Positions 43,500 through 52,348 of a stretch of 64,000 nucleotides of DNA are shown in pieces. Source of the DNA: Verminephrobacter eiseniae EF01-2 (GTDB lineage: Bacteria > Pseudomonadota > Gammaproteobacteria > Burkholderiales > Burkholderiaceae_C); NCBI RefSeq assembly GCF_000015565.1, contig NC_008786.1, positions 5,134,501-5,198,500 of the forward strand, given 5' to 3'. Position numbers and translations under genes: made by a program. Under the pieces are notes generated by a model. The model was not told the DNA's origin. It saw nothing but the letters and a program-made list of their open reading frames with translations, and ran no database searches. How positions within the stretch are numbered: the first letter of the stretch is position 1; every line of letters begins with the position of its first letter.

Positions 43500-44639
43500 A
43501 TGAATGCCAGCACCCAAGAACGTCGAAACATAATGAAGATGATCAGTCCGACTCCCGACGACGCCATGATCGTCTTCGACGGCGTGAGCAAGTCGTACAA
43601 CGGCGCCGTCGCGCTGCACGAGACCGCACTCGCCGTGCGCCGCGGCGAGTTCCTGAGCCTTCTCGGCCCGAGCGGGTCGGGCAAGAGCACGATCCTGAAC
43701 ATCATCGCCGGCGCGATCGCGCCGAGTTCCGGACGCATCTTCCTGAACGGCGCCGACGTCTCGACGGTGCCGCCGCGCGAGCGCCAGCTCGGCATGGTGT
43801 TCCAGAACTACGCGCTGCTGCCGCACCTCAACGTCTACGACAACATCGCGTTCCCGCTGCGGATCCGCGGCGCGAGCAACGCCGAGATCAAGCAGAAGGT
43901 CGGCGATGCGCTCGAGCGCGTCAGCCTGGTCGGCTACGAGAAGCGCAAGCCGCGCGAGATGTCGGGCGGCCAGCAGCAGCGCGTCGGCATCGCGCGCTGC
44001 ATCGTCTACTCGCCTTCGGTCATCCTGATGGACGAGCCGCTGGGCGCGCTCGACAAGAAGCTGCGCGACCAGCTGCAGGGTGAGATCAAGAAGCTGCACC
44101 GCGACCTCGGCACGACACTCGTCTACGTCACGCACGACCAGGAGGAAGCGCTGAACCTGTCGGACCGCGTCTGTCTCATGAACGGCGGCCGGATCGCGCA
44201 GCTCGGCACGCCGGACGAGCTCTATTTCGAGCCGGTCGACGAGTTCGTCGCCGACTTCGTGGGCGAGTCGAACCTGTTCGCGGGCGTGCTGCGCGACGAT
44301 TATCAGGTCGAGCTCGACGGCGGTTGGCTGCTGCGCGTCCGCAGCGCGCAAGGCTTCCTGCCGGGCGAGCGCGTGAAGGTGATGGTGCGGCCGGAGAAGG
44401 TCGAGGTGGCCGCGCCGGGAGATGCGTCGGACGCCCATCCGAACCGATGCGTCGGCACGGTGAACCAGATCTCCTTCGTCGGCGGCATGACGCGCTTCGA
44501 GGTCAGGCTGGCGGACGGCCGCACGGTGCTGGTCAAGGGCATCTCGGACCGCGCCGCGGATCGCATCGAGGTCGGCGCGTCGCTCGCGCTGCGCTGGGCC
44601 GCGCACAATACCGTCGTGATCAAGGCGAACCAGGGATGA
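43500..44639 (+). CDS. ABC transporter ATP-binding protein (PotA-like)
   Basis: 379 residues. Walker A is GPSGSGKST (about 56-64); FQNYALLPHLNVYDNIAFPLRIRG, MSGGQQQRVGIARC (signature), ILMDEPLGALDKKLR (Walker B) and THDQEEAL follow. The C-terminal 120 residues form the TOBE regulatory domain (MVRPEKVEV, NQISFVGGMTRFEV). An internal ATG 11 codons downstream is an alternative start. It overlaps the next gene by ATGA, so the FAD-dehydrogenase is co-translated with the transporter. Confidence 0.93.
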   Translation: MNASTQERRNIMKMISPTPDDAMIVFDGVSKSYNGAVALHETALAVRRGEFLSLLGPSGSGKSTILNIIAGAIAPSSGRIFLNGADVSTVPPRERQLGMVFQNYALLPHLNVYDNIAFPLRIRGASNAEIKQKVGDALERVSLVGYEKRKPREMSGGQQQRVGIARCIVYSPSVILMDEPLGALDKKLRDQLQGEIKKLHRDLGTTLVYVTHDQEEALNLSDRVCLMNGGRIAQLGTPDELYFEPVDEFVADFVGESNLFAGVLRDDYQVELDGGWLLRVRSAQGFLPGERVKVMVRPEKVEVAAPGDASDAHPNRCVGTVNQISFVGGMTRFEVRLADGRTVLVKGISDRAADRIEVGASLALRWAAHNTVVIKANQG

Positions 44640-46063
44640 GCGACAACGAACTGCTGCAAGGACTGCGCGCCATCGTCGGCGAGAACGGCGCCACCGAGGC
44701 ACCCGACGCGCTCGCGCCGCATCTGGTCGACTGGCGCAAGCGCCATGTCGGCGTGGCCGATGCCATCGTCTTCCCGCGCACGACCGAACAGGTAGCCGAC
44801 GTGCTGCGCTTCTGCGCGGCGCATGCGATCCGCGTCTTTCCGCAAGGCGGCAACACCAGCGTGTGCGGCGGCTCCGTGCCGGCGACCGAGGGCCGCAACA
44901 TCGTGCTCGCGCTCGGCAAGATGAACCGAATCCTCGACCTCAATCCGCGCAACAACTCGATGACGGTGCAGGCCGGCTGCGTGCTCGCCGACCTGCAGGA
45001 AGCGGCGTCGAAGGTCGACCGCCTGTTCCCGCTGTCGCTGGGCGCCGAAGGCTCGTGCCAGATCGGCGGCAACATCGCGACCAACGCCGGCGGCACGAAC
45101 GTCGTCCGCTTCGGCAACACGCGCGACCTGGTGCTGGGCCTCGAGGTCGTGCTGCCCGACGGCCAGATCTGGAACGGTATCCGGACGCTTCGCAAGAACA
45201 ACAGCGGCTACGACCTGAAGAATCTCTTCATCGGCGCCGAGGGAACGCTGGGCGTGGTCACCGCGGCCGCGCTGAAGCTCTTCCCCAAGCCGAAGTCCGT
45301 CGCGGCGGCGCTGATGGGTTTCGAGACCGTCGACGCGGCCGTCGACGAAGGCATTCGGCTGCAAGGGCTCTTTCCGGGCGAACTGGTCGGGCTCGAGCTG
45401 ATCTCGCGCTCGGAATTCGAGATCTCGCTGCGCCACGGCCATGAGCTTCGCAACCCGTTTCCCGACGGCGTGCCGCCGTGGCTCGTGCTCGTGGAGCTGG
45501 CCTCGTCGAGCGTCGGCGACGCGCTGACCGCGCAATTGCAGGACGCGCTCGAAGCGGCGTACGAATCGGGCGCCTGCCAGGAAGTGGTGGTCGCGACCTC
45601 GGATCAGCATCGCAACGAGTTCTGGCGGATCCGCCACAACGTGACCGAGGCGAACGGCCGCGAAGGCATGGGCCTGACGCACGACATCGCGGTGCCGATC
45701 TACACGATCCCGGCCTTCATGGAGCGCGCCGCGGCCGCGCTCGCGACGCACTATCCGCAGGCGACGCAGGTCGTGGTCGGCCACATGGGCGACGGCAACC
45801 TGCACTACATCGCGATGTTCTCGCATGCGATCTGGGCCGAGGTCGCGGACAAGGCCGCGTTCCAGCGCGACCTGAGCCATCGGCTCTACGACATCGCGGC
45901 GGAACTGGGCGGCACCTTCAGCGCCGAGCACGGCATCGGGTCGCTGCACGTCGACGAGATGCGCGTCTACAAGAACCGGGTCGAGATCGAGCTCATGCAG
46001 AAGATCAAGTCGCTGGTCGATCCGCAGGACATGATGAATCCGGGACGCGTGCTGCCGTCCTGA
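44636..46063 (+). CDS. FAD-linked 2-hydroxyacid dehydrogenase (D-2-hydroxyglutarate/D-lactate type)
   Basis: 475 residues of the GlcD/DLD family. The FAD-binding PCMH domain has VFPQGGNTSVCGGSVP, LNPRNNSMTVQAGCVLADLQ, GAEGSCQIGGNIATNAGGTNVVRFG, GLEVVLPDGQIW and GAEGTLGVVTAAALKLFPKP. The C-terminal substrate domain has VVGHMGDGNLHYIAMF with its His pair and FSAEHGIGSLHVDEM. Such enzymes pass electrons to ETF, and an etfAB locus lies next to it in convergent orientation. D-2-hydroxyglutarate to 2-oxoglutarate would fit the glutamate-linked neighbours, but D-lactate is also possible. Confidence 0.9.
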   Translation: MSDNELLQGLRAIVGENGATEAPDALAPHLVDWRKRHVGVADAIVFPRTTEQVADVLRFCAAHAIRVFPQGGNTSVCGGSVPATEGRNIVLALGKMNRILDLNPRNNSMTVQAGCVLADLQEAASKVDRLFPLSLGAEGSCQIGGNIATNAGGTNVVRFGNTRDLVLGLEVVLPDGQIWNGIRTLRKNNSGYDLKNLFIGAEGTLGVVTAAALKLFPKPKSVAAALMGFETVDAAVDEGIRLQGLFPGELVGLELISRSEFEISLRHGHELRNPFPDGVPPWLVLVELASSSVGDALTAQLQDALEAAYESGACQEVVVATSDQHRNEFWRIRHNVTEANGREGMGLTHDIAVPIYTIPAFMERAAAALATHYPQATQVVVGHMGDGNLHYIAMFSHAIWAEVADKAAFQRDLSHRLYDIAAELGGTFSAEHGIGSLHVDEMRVYKNRVEIELMQKIKSLVDPQDMMNPGRVLPS

Positions 46064-46067
46064 AGCA

Positions 46068-46089
46068 TCAGGCAGCTTCGGCTGCCTGA
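46068..46089. terminator. Bidirectional terminator with TTCG tetraloop
   Basis: TCAGGCAGC-TTCG-GCTGCCTGA, a perfect 9-bp stem with the very stable TTCG tetraloop. It lies between two convergent genes, 4 bp after the dehydrogenase stop and 14 bp before the etfA stop. Confidence 0.75.
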
Positions 46090-46103
46090 CGCCCGGCGAC
46101 GCA

Positions 46104-47036
46104 TCAGATCGTCGTCGTCAGTTCCGGCACGGCCACGAACAGATCGGCCACCAGTCCGTAGTCGGCCACCGAGAAGATCGGTGCCTCCTCGTCCTTGTTG
46201 ATCGCCACGATCACCTTCGAGTCCTTCATGCCCGCCAGATGCTGGATCGCGCCCGAGATCCCCGCGGCGATGTACAGCTGCGGCGCCACGATCTTGCCCG
46301 TCTGGCCCACTTGCCAGTCGTTCGGTGCGTAGCCTGCGTCCACTGCAGCGCGGCTCGCGCCCAGCCCCGCGTTCAGCTTGTCCGCCAATGGGGTCATCAC
46401 TTCGGTGAACTTCTCGGCGCTACCGAGCGCACGTCCGCCGGAGACGATGATCTTCGCGGCCGTCAGCTCCGGACGGTCGTTCTTGGCGATCTCCGCACCG
46501 ACGAAGGCGCTCTTGCCCGAGTCGGCCACGCCTTCGGCGTTCTCGACCGTCGCGCTGCCGCCGGTCGCGGTCGCCGCGTCGAAGCCGGTCGTGCGCACCG
46601 TGATCACCTTCGTCGCGTCCGCGCTCTGCACCGTCGCAATCGCGTTGCCCGCGTAGATTGGACGCTCGAAGGTGTCGGCACTGATGACCTTGGTGATGTC
46701 GCTGATCTGCGCCACGTCGAGCTTGGCCGCCACGCGCGGTGCGACGTTCTTGCCGCCCGCGGTCGAGGGGAAGAGGATGTGGCTGTAGTTGCCCGCGATC
46801 GTCAGCACCTGCGCGGCGACGTTCTCGGCCAGGTTGTGCGCCAAACTCGGGCTGTCGGCGACGATCACCTTGGCCACGCCCGCGATCTGCGCGGCGGCCT
46901 TGCCGGCTTCGGCCGCGTTGGCGCCCGCCACCAGCACGTGCACTTCGCCGCCGCAGGCGATGGCCGCGGTCACGGTGTTCAGGGTCGCGGGCTTGATGCT
47001 CGCGTGGTCGTGTTCTGCGATTACCAGTGCAGCCAT
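46104..47036 (-). CDS. etfA: Electron transfer flavoprotein alpha subunit
   Basis: 310 residues. The N-terminal half is [25 protein letters not shown]. The C-terminal FAD domain has [85 protein letters not shown] and [10 protein letters not shown], the family's canonical FAD-binding blocks. It carries electrons from acyl-CoA or hydroxyacid dehydrogenases to the quinone pool as a heterodimer with EtfB. The adjacent etfB is broken, so a partner must come from elsewhere in the genome. Confidence 0.94.
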   Translation of the reverse strand: MAALVIAEHDHASIKPATLNTVTAAIACGGEVHVLVAGANAAEAGKAAAQIAGVAKVIVADSPSLAHNLAENVAAQVLTIAGNYSHILFPSTAGGKNVAPRVAAKLDVAQISDITKVISADTFERPIYAGNAIATVQSADATKVITVRTTGFDAATATGGSATVENAEGVADSGKSAFVGAEIAKNDRPELTAAKIIVSGGRALGSAEKFTEVMTPLADKLNAGLGASRAAVDAGYAPNDWQVGQTGKIVAPQLYIAAGISGAIQHLAGMKDSKVIVAINKDEEAPIFSVADYGLVADLFVAVPELTTTI

Positions 47037-47037
47037 G

Positions 47038-47540
47038 TCAGATCACCTTCGCTTCGTTCTTGAGTTTTTCAACGAGAGCGGCCACATCGGCCACCTTGAT
47101 GCCCTCTCCTCGCTTGGGCGGCTCGCTGACCTTCAGGGTCTTCAGGCGCGGCTTGACGTCCACGCCCAGGTCCTCGGGCTTGAAGACGTCGAGCTGCTTC
47201 TTCTTGGCCTTCATGATGTTGGGCAAGGTAACGTAGCGCGGCTCGTTCAGGCGCAGGTCGGTCGTGATGACCGCGGGCAGCGACAGTGAAATGGTTTCGA
47301 GGCCGCCGTCGATCTCGCGCGTGACCTTGACCTTGTCACCGTCGACCTCGACCTTGCTGGCGAAGGTGGCTTGCGGCAGGTCGGCCAGTGCAGCCAGCAT
47401 CTGGCCGGTCTGATTGGCGTCGTCGTCGATGGCTTGCTTGCCGAGGATGATGAGCGAGGGTTGCTCCTTGTCGACCAGCGCCTTCAAGAGCTTGGTGACG
47501 GCCAGCGGCTGCAGCGCTTCACGGGGACCAGAATCTTCAT
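47038..47540 (-). pseudogene. etfB: Electron transfer flavoprotein beta subunit, internally deleted
   Basis: The normal start MKILVPVKR (from 47540) is followed at about 47515 by DNA that, in another frame, reads [43 protein letters not shown] and continues to a normal EtfB end ([12 protein letters not shown]). About 85 residues between the start and LQPLAV are missing and the frame is broken. The remaining 150 residues lack most of the nucleotide-binding first half. A shorter in-frame start at 47487 exists but gives a non-functional fragment. The etfB stop adjoins the etfA start. Confidence 0.9.
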
Positions 47541-47578
47541 GTTCGTACCAGTTAGTGAATCAATCTGTAGAGGCCGCT

Positions 47579-48391
47579 TCAGGACCTCGGCTTCGCGGCG
47601 AGCTGCTTCAGCGCATCGCCCAGCATCGTCTCGAGCAGCGACCGCACCTTCTCCGCAACGTCCGGGCGGTAGTCGAAAGGCGGCTCCTCGTTCATGTAGA
47701 GGTGCTGGCACATCTCGAGCTGGATGGCATGCATGCCTTGCTCCGGCCGGCCGAAGTGCCGCGTGATGTAGCCGCCCTTGAAGCGGCCGTTGACGACCTG
47801 CGTGAAGCCGCCGCCGGTGCGTTCGACACCGCCGAGCGCGGCCGCGAGGACGTCGGGCGCGCAGCTCTGGCCGTCGTTGGTGCCGAAGTTCAGGTCCGGC
47901 AGCTCGCCCTCGAAGAGTCGCGGGAGCACGGTTGCGATCGAGTGCGCTTCCCAGAGCAGCACCTGACCGTGAATCGAACGAAGCCGATCGAGCTCCGCAC
48001 GCAACGCATCGTGGTATGGCTGCCAGTACGCCTCGCGGCGCCGTTCGATCTCCGCCGCGTCGGGCTCGCGACCGGCGCGGTACAGCGACTCGCCGCGGAA
48101 GGTCTCGGTCGGGCAGAGGCCGGTCGTGGTCTGGCCCGGATACAAGCTGACGCCGTCCGGCGCGCGGTTGACATCGATTGCATAGCGCGACAGCCGCGCG
48201 CCGAGCATCGAGGCGCCCATGTCCCGCGCGAAACCATAGAGCGTTTCGAGATGCCAGTCGGTGTCGCGCAGCATGAGGCCGACGTCGCTGAGTCCGGACC
48301 GGACTTCGGCCGGCAGCTCGGTTCCGCGATGCGGAATCGAGATCAGCAGCGGGATGCGGCCGCGGTGAAGATGGAAAACGTCGGAATCCAT
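47579..48391 (-). CDS. hutG: N-formylglutamate amidohydrolase (HutG-type)
   Basis: 270 residues. LISIPHRGTELP (zinc-ligand His), RDTDWHLETLYGF, RYAIDVNRAPDGVSLYPGQTTTGLCPTETF, WEAHSIATVLPRLFEGELPDLNFGTNDGQSC and GRPEQGMHAIQLEMCQHLYMNE match the N-formylglutamate deformylase family (PF05013). It releases glutamate and formate in histidine degradation. The rest of a hut operon is absent except a broken hutD-like fragment at 49748. It is divergent from the amino-acid oxidase gene. Confidence 0.9.
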   Translation of the reverse strand: MDSDVFHLHRGRIPLLISIPHRGTELPAEVRSGLSDVGLMLRDTDWHLETLYGFARDMGASMLGARLSRYAIDVNRAPDGVSLYPGQTTTGLCPTETFRGESLYRAGREPDAAEIERRREAYWQPYHDALRAELDRLRSIHGQVLLWEAHSIATVLPRLFEGELPDLNFGTNDGQSCAPDVLAAALGGVERTGGGFTQVVNGRFKGGYITRHFGRPEQGMHAIQLEMCQHLYMNEEPPFDYRPDVAEKVRSLLETMLGDALKQLAAKPRS

Positions 48392-48463
48392 GCGGCGGTG
48401 AAGAAGAAGTTGCGGGCCGGATGATGGACTTCGCGCCGGCCGACCGCGCTCAGCTTCACGCTC

Positions 48464-48482
48464 GCTGATGCTAATGATCAGC
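48464..48482. promoter_or_regulatory. Inverted repeat in the hutG/oxidase divergent region
   Basis: GCTGAT and ATCAGC separated by 7 bp, about 75 bp from both start codons, within a 168-bp intergenic region. Candidate operator for both genes; no regulator gene is adjacent. Confidence 0.4.
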
Positions 48483-48559
48483 CGACGAGATGACCGCGCC
48501 GCATCGAAGGTTCGCGCCTACGCTTGCCGCCATCCATTTACTTCCATCAGGACACAGAG

Positions 48560-49744
48560 ATGCGCAGCTTTGACGCAATCGTCGTGGGTGCCGGCGTCAT
48601 CGGGACCTCGGTTGCCTATCACCTGGCCCGGCTTGGTTGCACGAAGGTGCTGGTCCTGAACCGCACGCAGATCGGCGCCGGCACGACCTCGCAGTCCAGC
48701 GGCATCCTGCGCACGCACTATTCGGTGATCGAGAACGTCCGGCTCGCGCAAGCATCCTGGCGCGTCTTCAACGACTTCGCGAACTATCTCGGCGACGAAG
48801 AGGCCTCCGCCGGCATGGTGAAGTCGGGTTACCTCATCGCGGCGCCCGACGGCGCCAAGCTGGACGCGTTGCGTTCGGCGCTCGATGCACAGCGCGCGCT
48901 GGGGATCGAAGTGCGGGAGCTTGACGCGCAGCAAGCGTCTTCGTTGCTCCCGATCGCGCGCTTCGACGATGCGGCGCTGATCGGCTACGAGCCGGAAGCG
49001 GGCTTCGCCGACGCCTACCTGGTTGCGACCGGCTTCGCGCGCGCCGCGCGCCGCCTGGGAGTGAAGATCATGGAAGGCGTCGAGGTGAACAGCCTGCGCA
49101 TGGAAGAAGGCCGCGTCGTCGGCGTCGAAACCTCGCAAGGCGACTTCTCAGCGCCCGTGGTCGTGAGCGCACAGAACATCTGGGCCAAGGACATCGAGCG
49201 CTGGACCGGTATCGAACAACCGGTGAAGGCAGAGCGCCACGCGGTGTTGGCGCTCGAAGGACCTCAGCCCTACACCTTCCAGATGCCGGTCTACAAGGAC
49301 CTGGGCTCGCCCGGAATGCTCTATTGCCGCAGCTACGGCGGCAACCAGATGCTGGTGAGCGAAGGCATTGTCGGCGACAAGTTGGACTCGCCGGACAACG
49401 AGCAGGGCGACATCAGCATGGACTACATGGTGGAGGTTGGCGCCCAGGTCGCCGATCGCTTCCCGAGCTACGAGACCGCCGGCGTCGCGTCGTCGTGGAC
49501 TGGCGCCTACGACGTCACGCCCGACTGGAACCCGGTGCTGGGCCGACTGCAGGACGTGCCCGGCCTCGTGGTCGGCTACGGCTTCTCAGGCCATGGCTTC
49601 AAGCTGTCGCCGGCCGTCGGGCTGGTGCTGGCGCAGTCCGCGCTGGGACTGCAGACCGAAATCGACATCACGCCCTATGCGCTCGAGCGGTTCCGCAACG
49701 GCGGCCTGCTGACCGGCAAGTACGGGCTCGGCGCCGTCTCCTGA
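48560..49744 (+). CDS. FAD-dependent amino-acid oxidase/dehydrogenase (DAO family)
   Basis: 394 residues. The Rossmann start is FDAIVVGAGVIGTSVAYHLARLGCTKVLVLNRTQIGAGTTSQSSGILRTHYS, with the flavin-proximal GTTSQSSG, and the end SWTGAYDVTPDWNPVLGRLQDVPGLVVGYGFSGHGFKLSPAVGLVLA is typical of DadA/sarcosine-oxidase-beta/D-hydroxyproline-dehydrogenase enzymes. It oxidises a D- or N-methyl amino acid. Together with the DapA-like aldolase and P5CDH it fits an amino-acid route ending in glutamate or 2-oxoglutarate. ATG 48560 has AGGACACAGAG upstream. Confidence 0.9.
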   Translation: MRSFDAIVVGAGVIGTSVAYHLARLGCTKVLVLNRTQIGAGTTSQSSGILRTHYSVIENVRLAQASWRVFNDFANYLGDEEASAGMVKSGYLIAAPDGAKLDALRSALDAQRALGIEVRELDAQQASSLLPIARFDDAALIGYEPEAGFADAYLVATGFARAARRLGVKIMEGVEVNSLRMEEGRVVGVETSQGDFSAPVVVSAQNIWAKDIERWTGIEQPVKAERHAVLALEGPQPYTFQMPVYKDLGSPGMLYCRSYGGNQMLVSEGIVGDKLDSPDNEQGDISMDYMVEVGAQVADRFPSYETAGVASSWTGAYDVTPDWNPVLGRLQDVPGLVVGYGFSGHGFKLSPAVGLVLAQSALGLQTEIDITPYALERFRNGGLLTGKYGLGAVS

Positions 49745-49747
49745 GCC

Positions 49748-50009
49748 GTGCGGCGATTCAGCCTCGACCGGTGTCCGCCGACACCCTGGCGCAACGGCGG
49801 CGGATTGACGCGGGAGATCGCGAGGGGTGCGAGCCGTCCCGCGACGGCGAACGAATGGGACTGGCGCCTGAGCGTCGCATCGATCACGGCCAGCGGCCCG
49901 TTCTCCACCTTCGCCGGCGTCGATCGCGTCGCGGCGCTGGTGGACTGCGCAAGGCGAGGTGCACGACTTCCAAGGCGACGATGAATTCTTCTGTCGCCTC
50001 GCCGCACCG
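49748..50009 (+). pseudogene. hutD: HutD/Ves-family fragment
   Basis: From GTG 49748 the frame reads RRFSLDRCPPTPWRNGGGLTREIARGA...NEWDWRLSVASITASGPFSTFAGVDRVAALVD, the N-terminal cupin part of HutD (PWRNGGG.TREI, W.WRLS.A). After about residue 66, homologous sequence continues only in another frame (EVHDFQGDDEFFCRLAAP), so an internal deletion with a frameshift has occurred. The end is then cut by the IS21 element at 50010. HutD binds formylated glutamate-pathway compounds, which agrees with hutG nearby. Confidence 0.8.
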
Positions 50010-50190
50010 TGCGTATTTCAGGCCATCGTAGACGGTCGTTTCAGATGAACGTAGACGGCATTTCAGGCGAGCGTGGACGCTGTTTCAAATGATCGTGGAC
50101 GGCGTTTCACGTTGATCGTGGACGATTCAGGCGCGCGGGAGTGATCCGACCGCGGGCATAGGCCCACCGCTTTTTTTGCGGACCAGACCT

Positions 50191-51729
50191 ATGTCCACTC
50201 CGAGGATCACGATGCGCCAGATACGACAAGTTCTTCGCCTGCACCTGGATGCAGGCCTTCCCTATGCGAAGGTCGCCCGCGCGCTTGGCCTGCCGAAGTC
50301 CGCCGTGGGCAAGTTCGCACTGCTGGCGCGCGCCGCCGGCGTCGATTGGGCTGTTGCTCAGACGCTCACCGACCAAGAGCTCGAAGCCCGGCTGTACCGC
50401 TCGGCGGTGCCGCGTGCGGCGCACCACCTGGAACCCGACTACGCGCTCATCCACCAGGAGCTCAAGCGCCCCGGCGTCACGCTGCAGCTGCTCTGGAAGG
50501 AGTACGCCCAGGCCAACGCGCTGGCCTACAAGTACACCAGCTTTTGCATCAAGTACCGCGCCTGGGCGCTGGGCCTGAAGCGCTCGATGCGACAGACCCA
50601 CATCGCCGGCGACAAGCTCTTCGTCGACTACGACGGCGACACCGTGCCGATCGTGGACGCGGCCACCGGCGAGATTCGCCAGGCACAGATCTTTGTGGCG
50701 GCCCTGGGTGCCTCCAGCTACACCTATGCCTGCGCCACCATGACGCAGACGGCGCCCGACTGGGTCGCCTCGATCATGAACGCGCTGGAGTTCATCGGCG
50801 GCGTGCCGCGGCTGGTGGTGCCCGACCAGCCACGCGCCGTCGTCGCACGGCCCGACCGCTACGAGCCCGGCCTGGGCCGCCTGGTCGAGGAGTTCTGCGA
50901 TCACTACAGCGTGGCGATGCTCCCGGCACGCCCGGCGCGCCCGAAGGACAAGCCCAAGGTCGAAGTCGCGGTGCAAATCGTCCAGCGATGGATTCTCGCG
51001 CGGCTTCGCAACCGCCGCTTCTTCAGCCTGGGCGAGCTCAACTGCGCTCTCGCCGACTTGCTGGCCGATCTGAACCAGCGCCCCTTCAAGAAGCTGCCAG
51101 GCTGCCGACGCGAGGCCTTCGAGAAGTTGGACAAGCCGGCGCTGCGTGCGCTGCCGCCCGCGCGCATGCCCATCGTGCGCTTCAAGAGCGCCCGCGTGAA
51201 CATTGACTATCACGTCGACCTCGGCGGCCACTACTACAGCGTGCCGCACCGACTGGTGCGCACCACGGTGGAGTTGCGCATCGCCGGCGCGACGCTGGAG
51301 ATCTTCGCCGGCCAGCAGCGCGTGGCCGTGCACCCGGTGAGCACTGCCAAGGGCAAGCACTCGACTATCTCCGAGCACATGCCGGCCTCGCACCGCGCCC
51401 ATCTGGAGTGGACGCCGGCCAAGCTCATTGCCTGGGGCGAGCGCATCGGCGTGGGGTGCGCTGCGCTCGTGCGCTGGCAGATGGACAACCGCCCGCACCC
51501 GGGGCAAGGCTACCGCTGCTGCCTGGGCCTGCAGCGCCTGGCGCGCCAGCACGGCCACGAACGCCTGGAAGCCGCGTGCACGCGGGCGATGGCCATCCAT
51601 TCGCCGATCTACCGCAGCGTCAACTCGATTCTGGCCAGCGGCACGGACCGCCAGCCACTGCCGGCCCAGTCGACCCAGACCTCGCTGCCGCTGCACGAGA
51701 ACGTGCGTGGCCCTGATTACTACCACTGA
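50191..51729 (+). CDS. istA: IstA, IS21-family transposase
   Basis: 512 residues. The N-terminal helix-turn-helix is MRQIRQVLRLHLDAGLPYAKVARALGLPKSAVGKFALLARA. The DDE core is KLFVDYDGDTVPIVDAATGE (Asp), VVPDQPRAVVARP (Asp) and KPKVEVAVQIVQRW (Glu). The C-terminal end is identical in pattern to the 34-kb fragment (NVRGPDYYH). ATG 50191 is preferred over an upstream TTG because it begins the STPRITMRQI family start. All catalytic residues are present. Confidence 0.92.
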   Translation: MSTPRITMRQIRQVLRLHLDAGLPYAKVARALGLPKSAVGKFALLARAAGVDWAVAQTLTDQELEARLYRSAVPRAAHHLEPDYALIHQELKRPGVTLQLLWKEYAQANALAYKYTSFCIKYRAWALGLKRSMRQTHIAGDKLFVDYDGDTVPIVDAATGEIRQAQIFVAALGASSYTYACATMTQTAPDWVASIMNALEFIGGVPRLVVPDQPRAVVARPDRYEPGLGRLVEEFCDHYSVAMLPARPARPKDKPKVEVAVQIVQRWILARLRNRRFFSLGELNCALADLLADLNQRPFKKLPGCRREAFEKLDKPALRALPPARMPIVRFKSARVNIDYHVDLGGHYYSVPHRLVRTTVELRIAGATLEIFAGQQRVAVHPVSTAKGKHSTISEHMPASHRAHLEWTPAKLIAWGERIGVGCAALVRWQMDNRPHPGQGYRCCLGLQRLARQHGHERLEAACTRAMAIHSPIYRSVNSILASGTDRQPLPAQSTQTSLPLHENVRGPDYYH

Positions 51730-51739
51730 AGGAGAACCT

Positions 51740-52126
51740 GTGATCCCTGCCCACACCCTGGACCAACTCAAGGCGCTGCGCCTGGACGGCATGGTGGCTG
51801 CGTTGAGCGACCAAGCCATCAGCAGTGCGGCGGCCGAGCTCGGCTTCGAGCAGCGCCTGAGCCTGCTCGTGCAGCGCGAGATCGACTGGCGCGATGACAA
51901 GCGTCTGACGCGCCTGCTCAAGTGCGCCAGGCTCAAGGTCAGCAGCGCCAGCATCGAAGACATCCTCTGGCGCGACTCGCACAACTTGGATCGCAACCTG
52001 ATCACGTCGCTGGCCGGCTGCGACTGGGTGCGTCATTCGCGCACGGTCCTTCTGACCGGTGCCACCGGCACGGGCAGAACCTGGCTCAGTTGCGCGCTGG
52101 CCCGGCAGGCCGCGCGTTGCGGCTTC
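51740..52126 (+). pseudogene. istB: istB, 3'-truncated
   Basis: Starts at GTG 51740 and matches the full istB at 34453 for 129 codons, including GATGTGRTWLSCALARQAARCGF. It then runs into the IS right end at 52127, and the frame continues to a chance stop at 52246. Walker B and the sensor region are lost. The Walker A Lys is Arg, as in the other copy. Confidence 0.9.
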
Positions 52127-52175
52127 CCACTCCACGATCACGCTGAAACGCCGTCCACGATCGCTGAACTACGCA

Positions 52176-52348
52176 CCATGCATCGTGGCGCAAGGTGCGC
52201 CCACCTCCGGTTGCACTCGATGACGCCGCAGGCCGCAATCTGCTGACGCAGTGGGATGCGACTGGCTTCGACATGCCCAACGACCCCTGCTGAAACCTCC
52301 CGCAGCGGCGGGTGTGCAAGGCACGCGTCTTGCGGACTGCTCGCAGGC
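52176..52348. other. Short region between IS21 and the gntR gene
   Basis: 173 bp with no supported gene. A GC-rich stretch, CTCCCGCAGCGGCGGGTGTG (52298-52317), has weak dyad symmetry and lies after the gntR stop on the opposite strand. Nothing else can be supported. Confidence 0.3.

Larger units (their letters stand above)
50010..52175 (+). mobile_element. IS21-family element with internal deletion at the right end
   Basis: The ends begin TGCGTATTTCAG (left) and TGCGTAGTTCAG (right, minus strand), with repeated GTGGACG...TTTCA units in the left 120 bp, the typical multiple terminal repeats of IS21. istA is intact; istB is cut after about 129 codons and joined directly to the right end. No convincing target duplication is seen around it (CCG / CCA). 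Trans-complementation would need IstB from another copy. Confidence 0.85.

Noticed and set aside
47038..47487. Reading the etfB remnant as a short complete gene
   Set aside because: The 149 residues begin inside the family at [10 protein letters not shown], and the true start MKILVPVKR remains upstream in another frame. The deletion is the simpler explanation.
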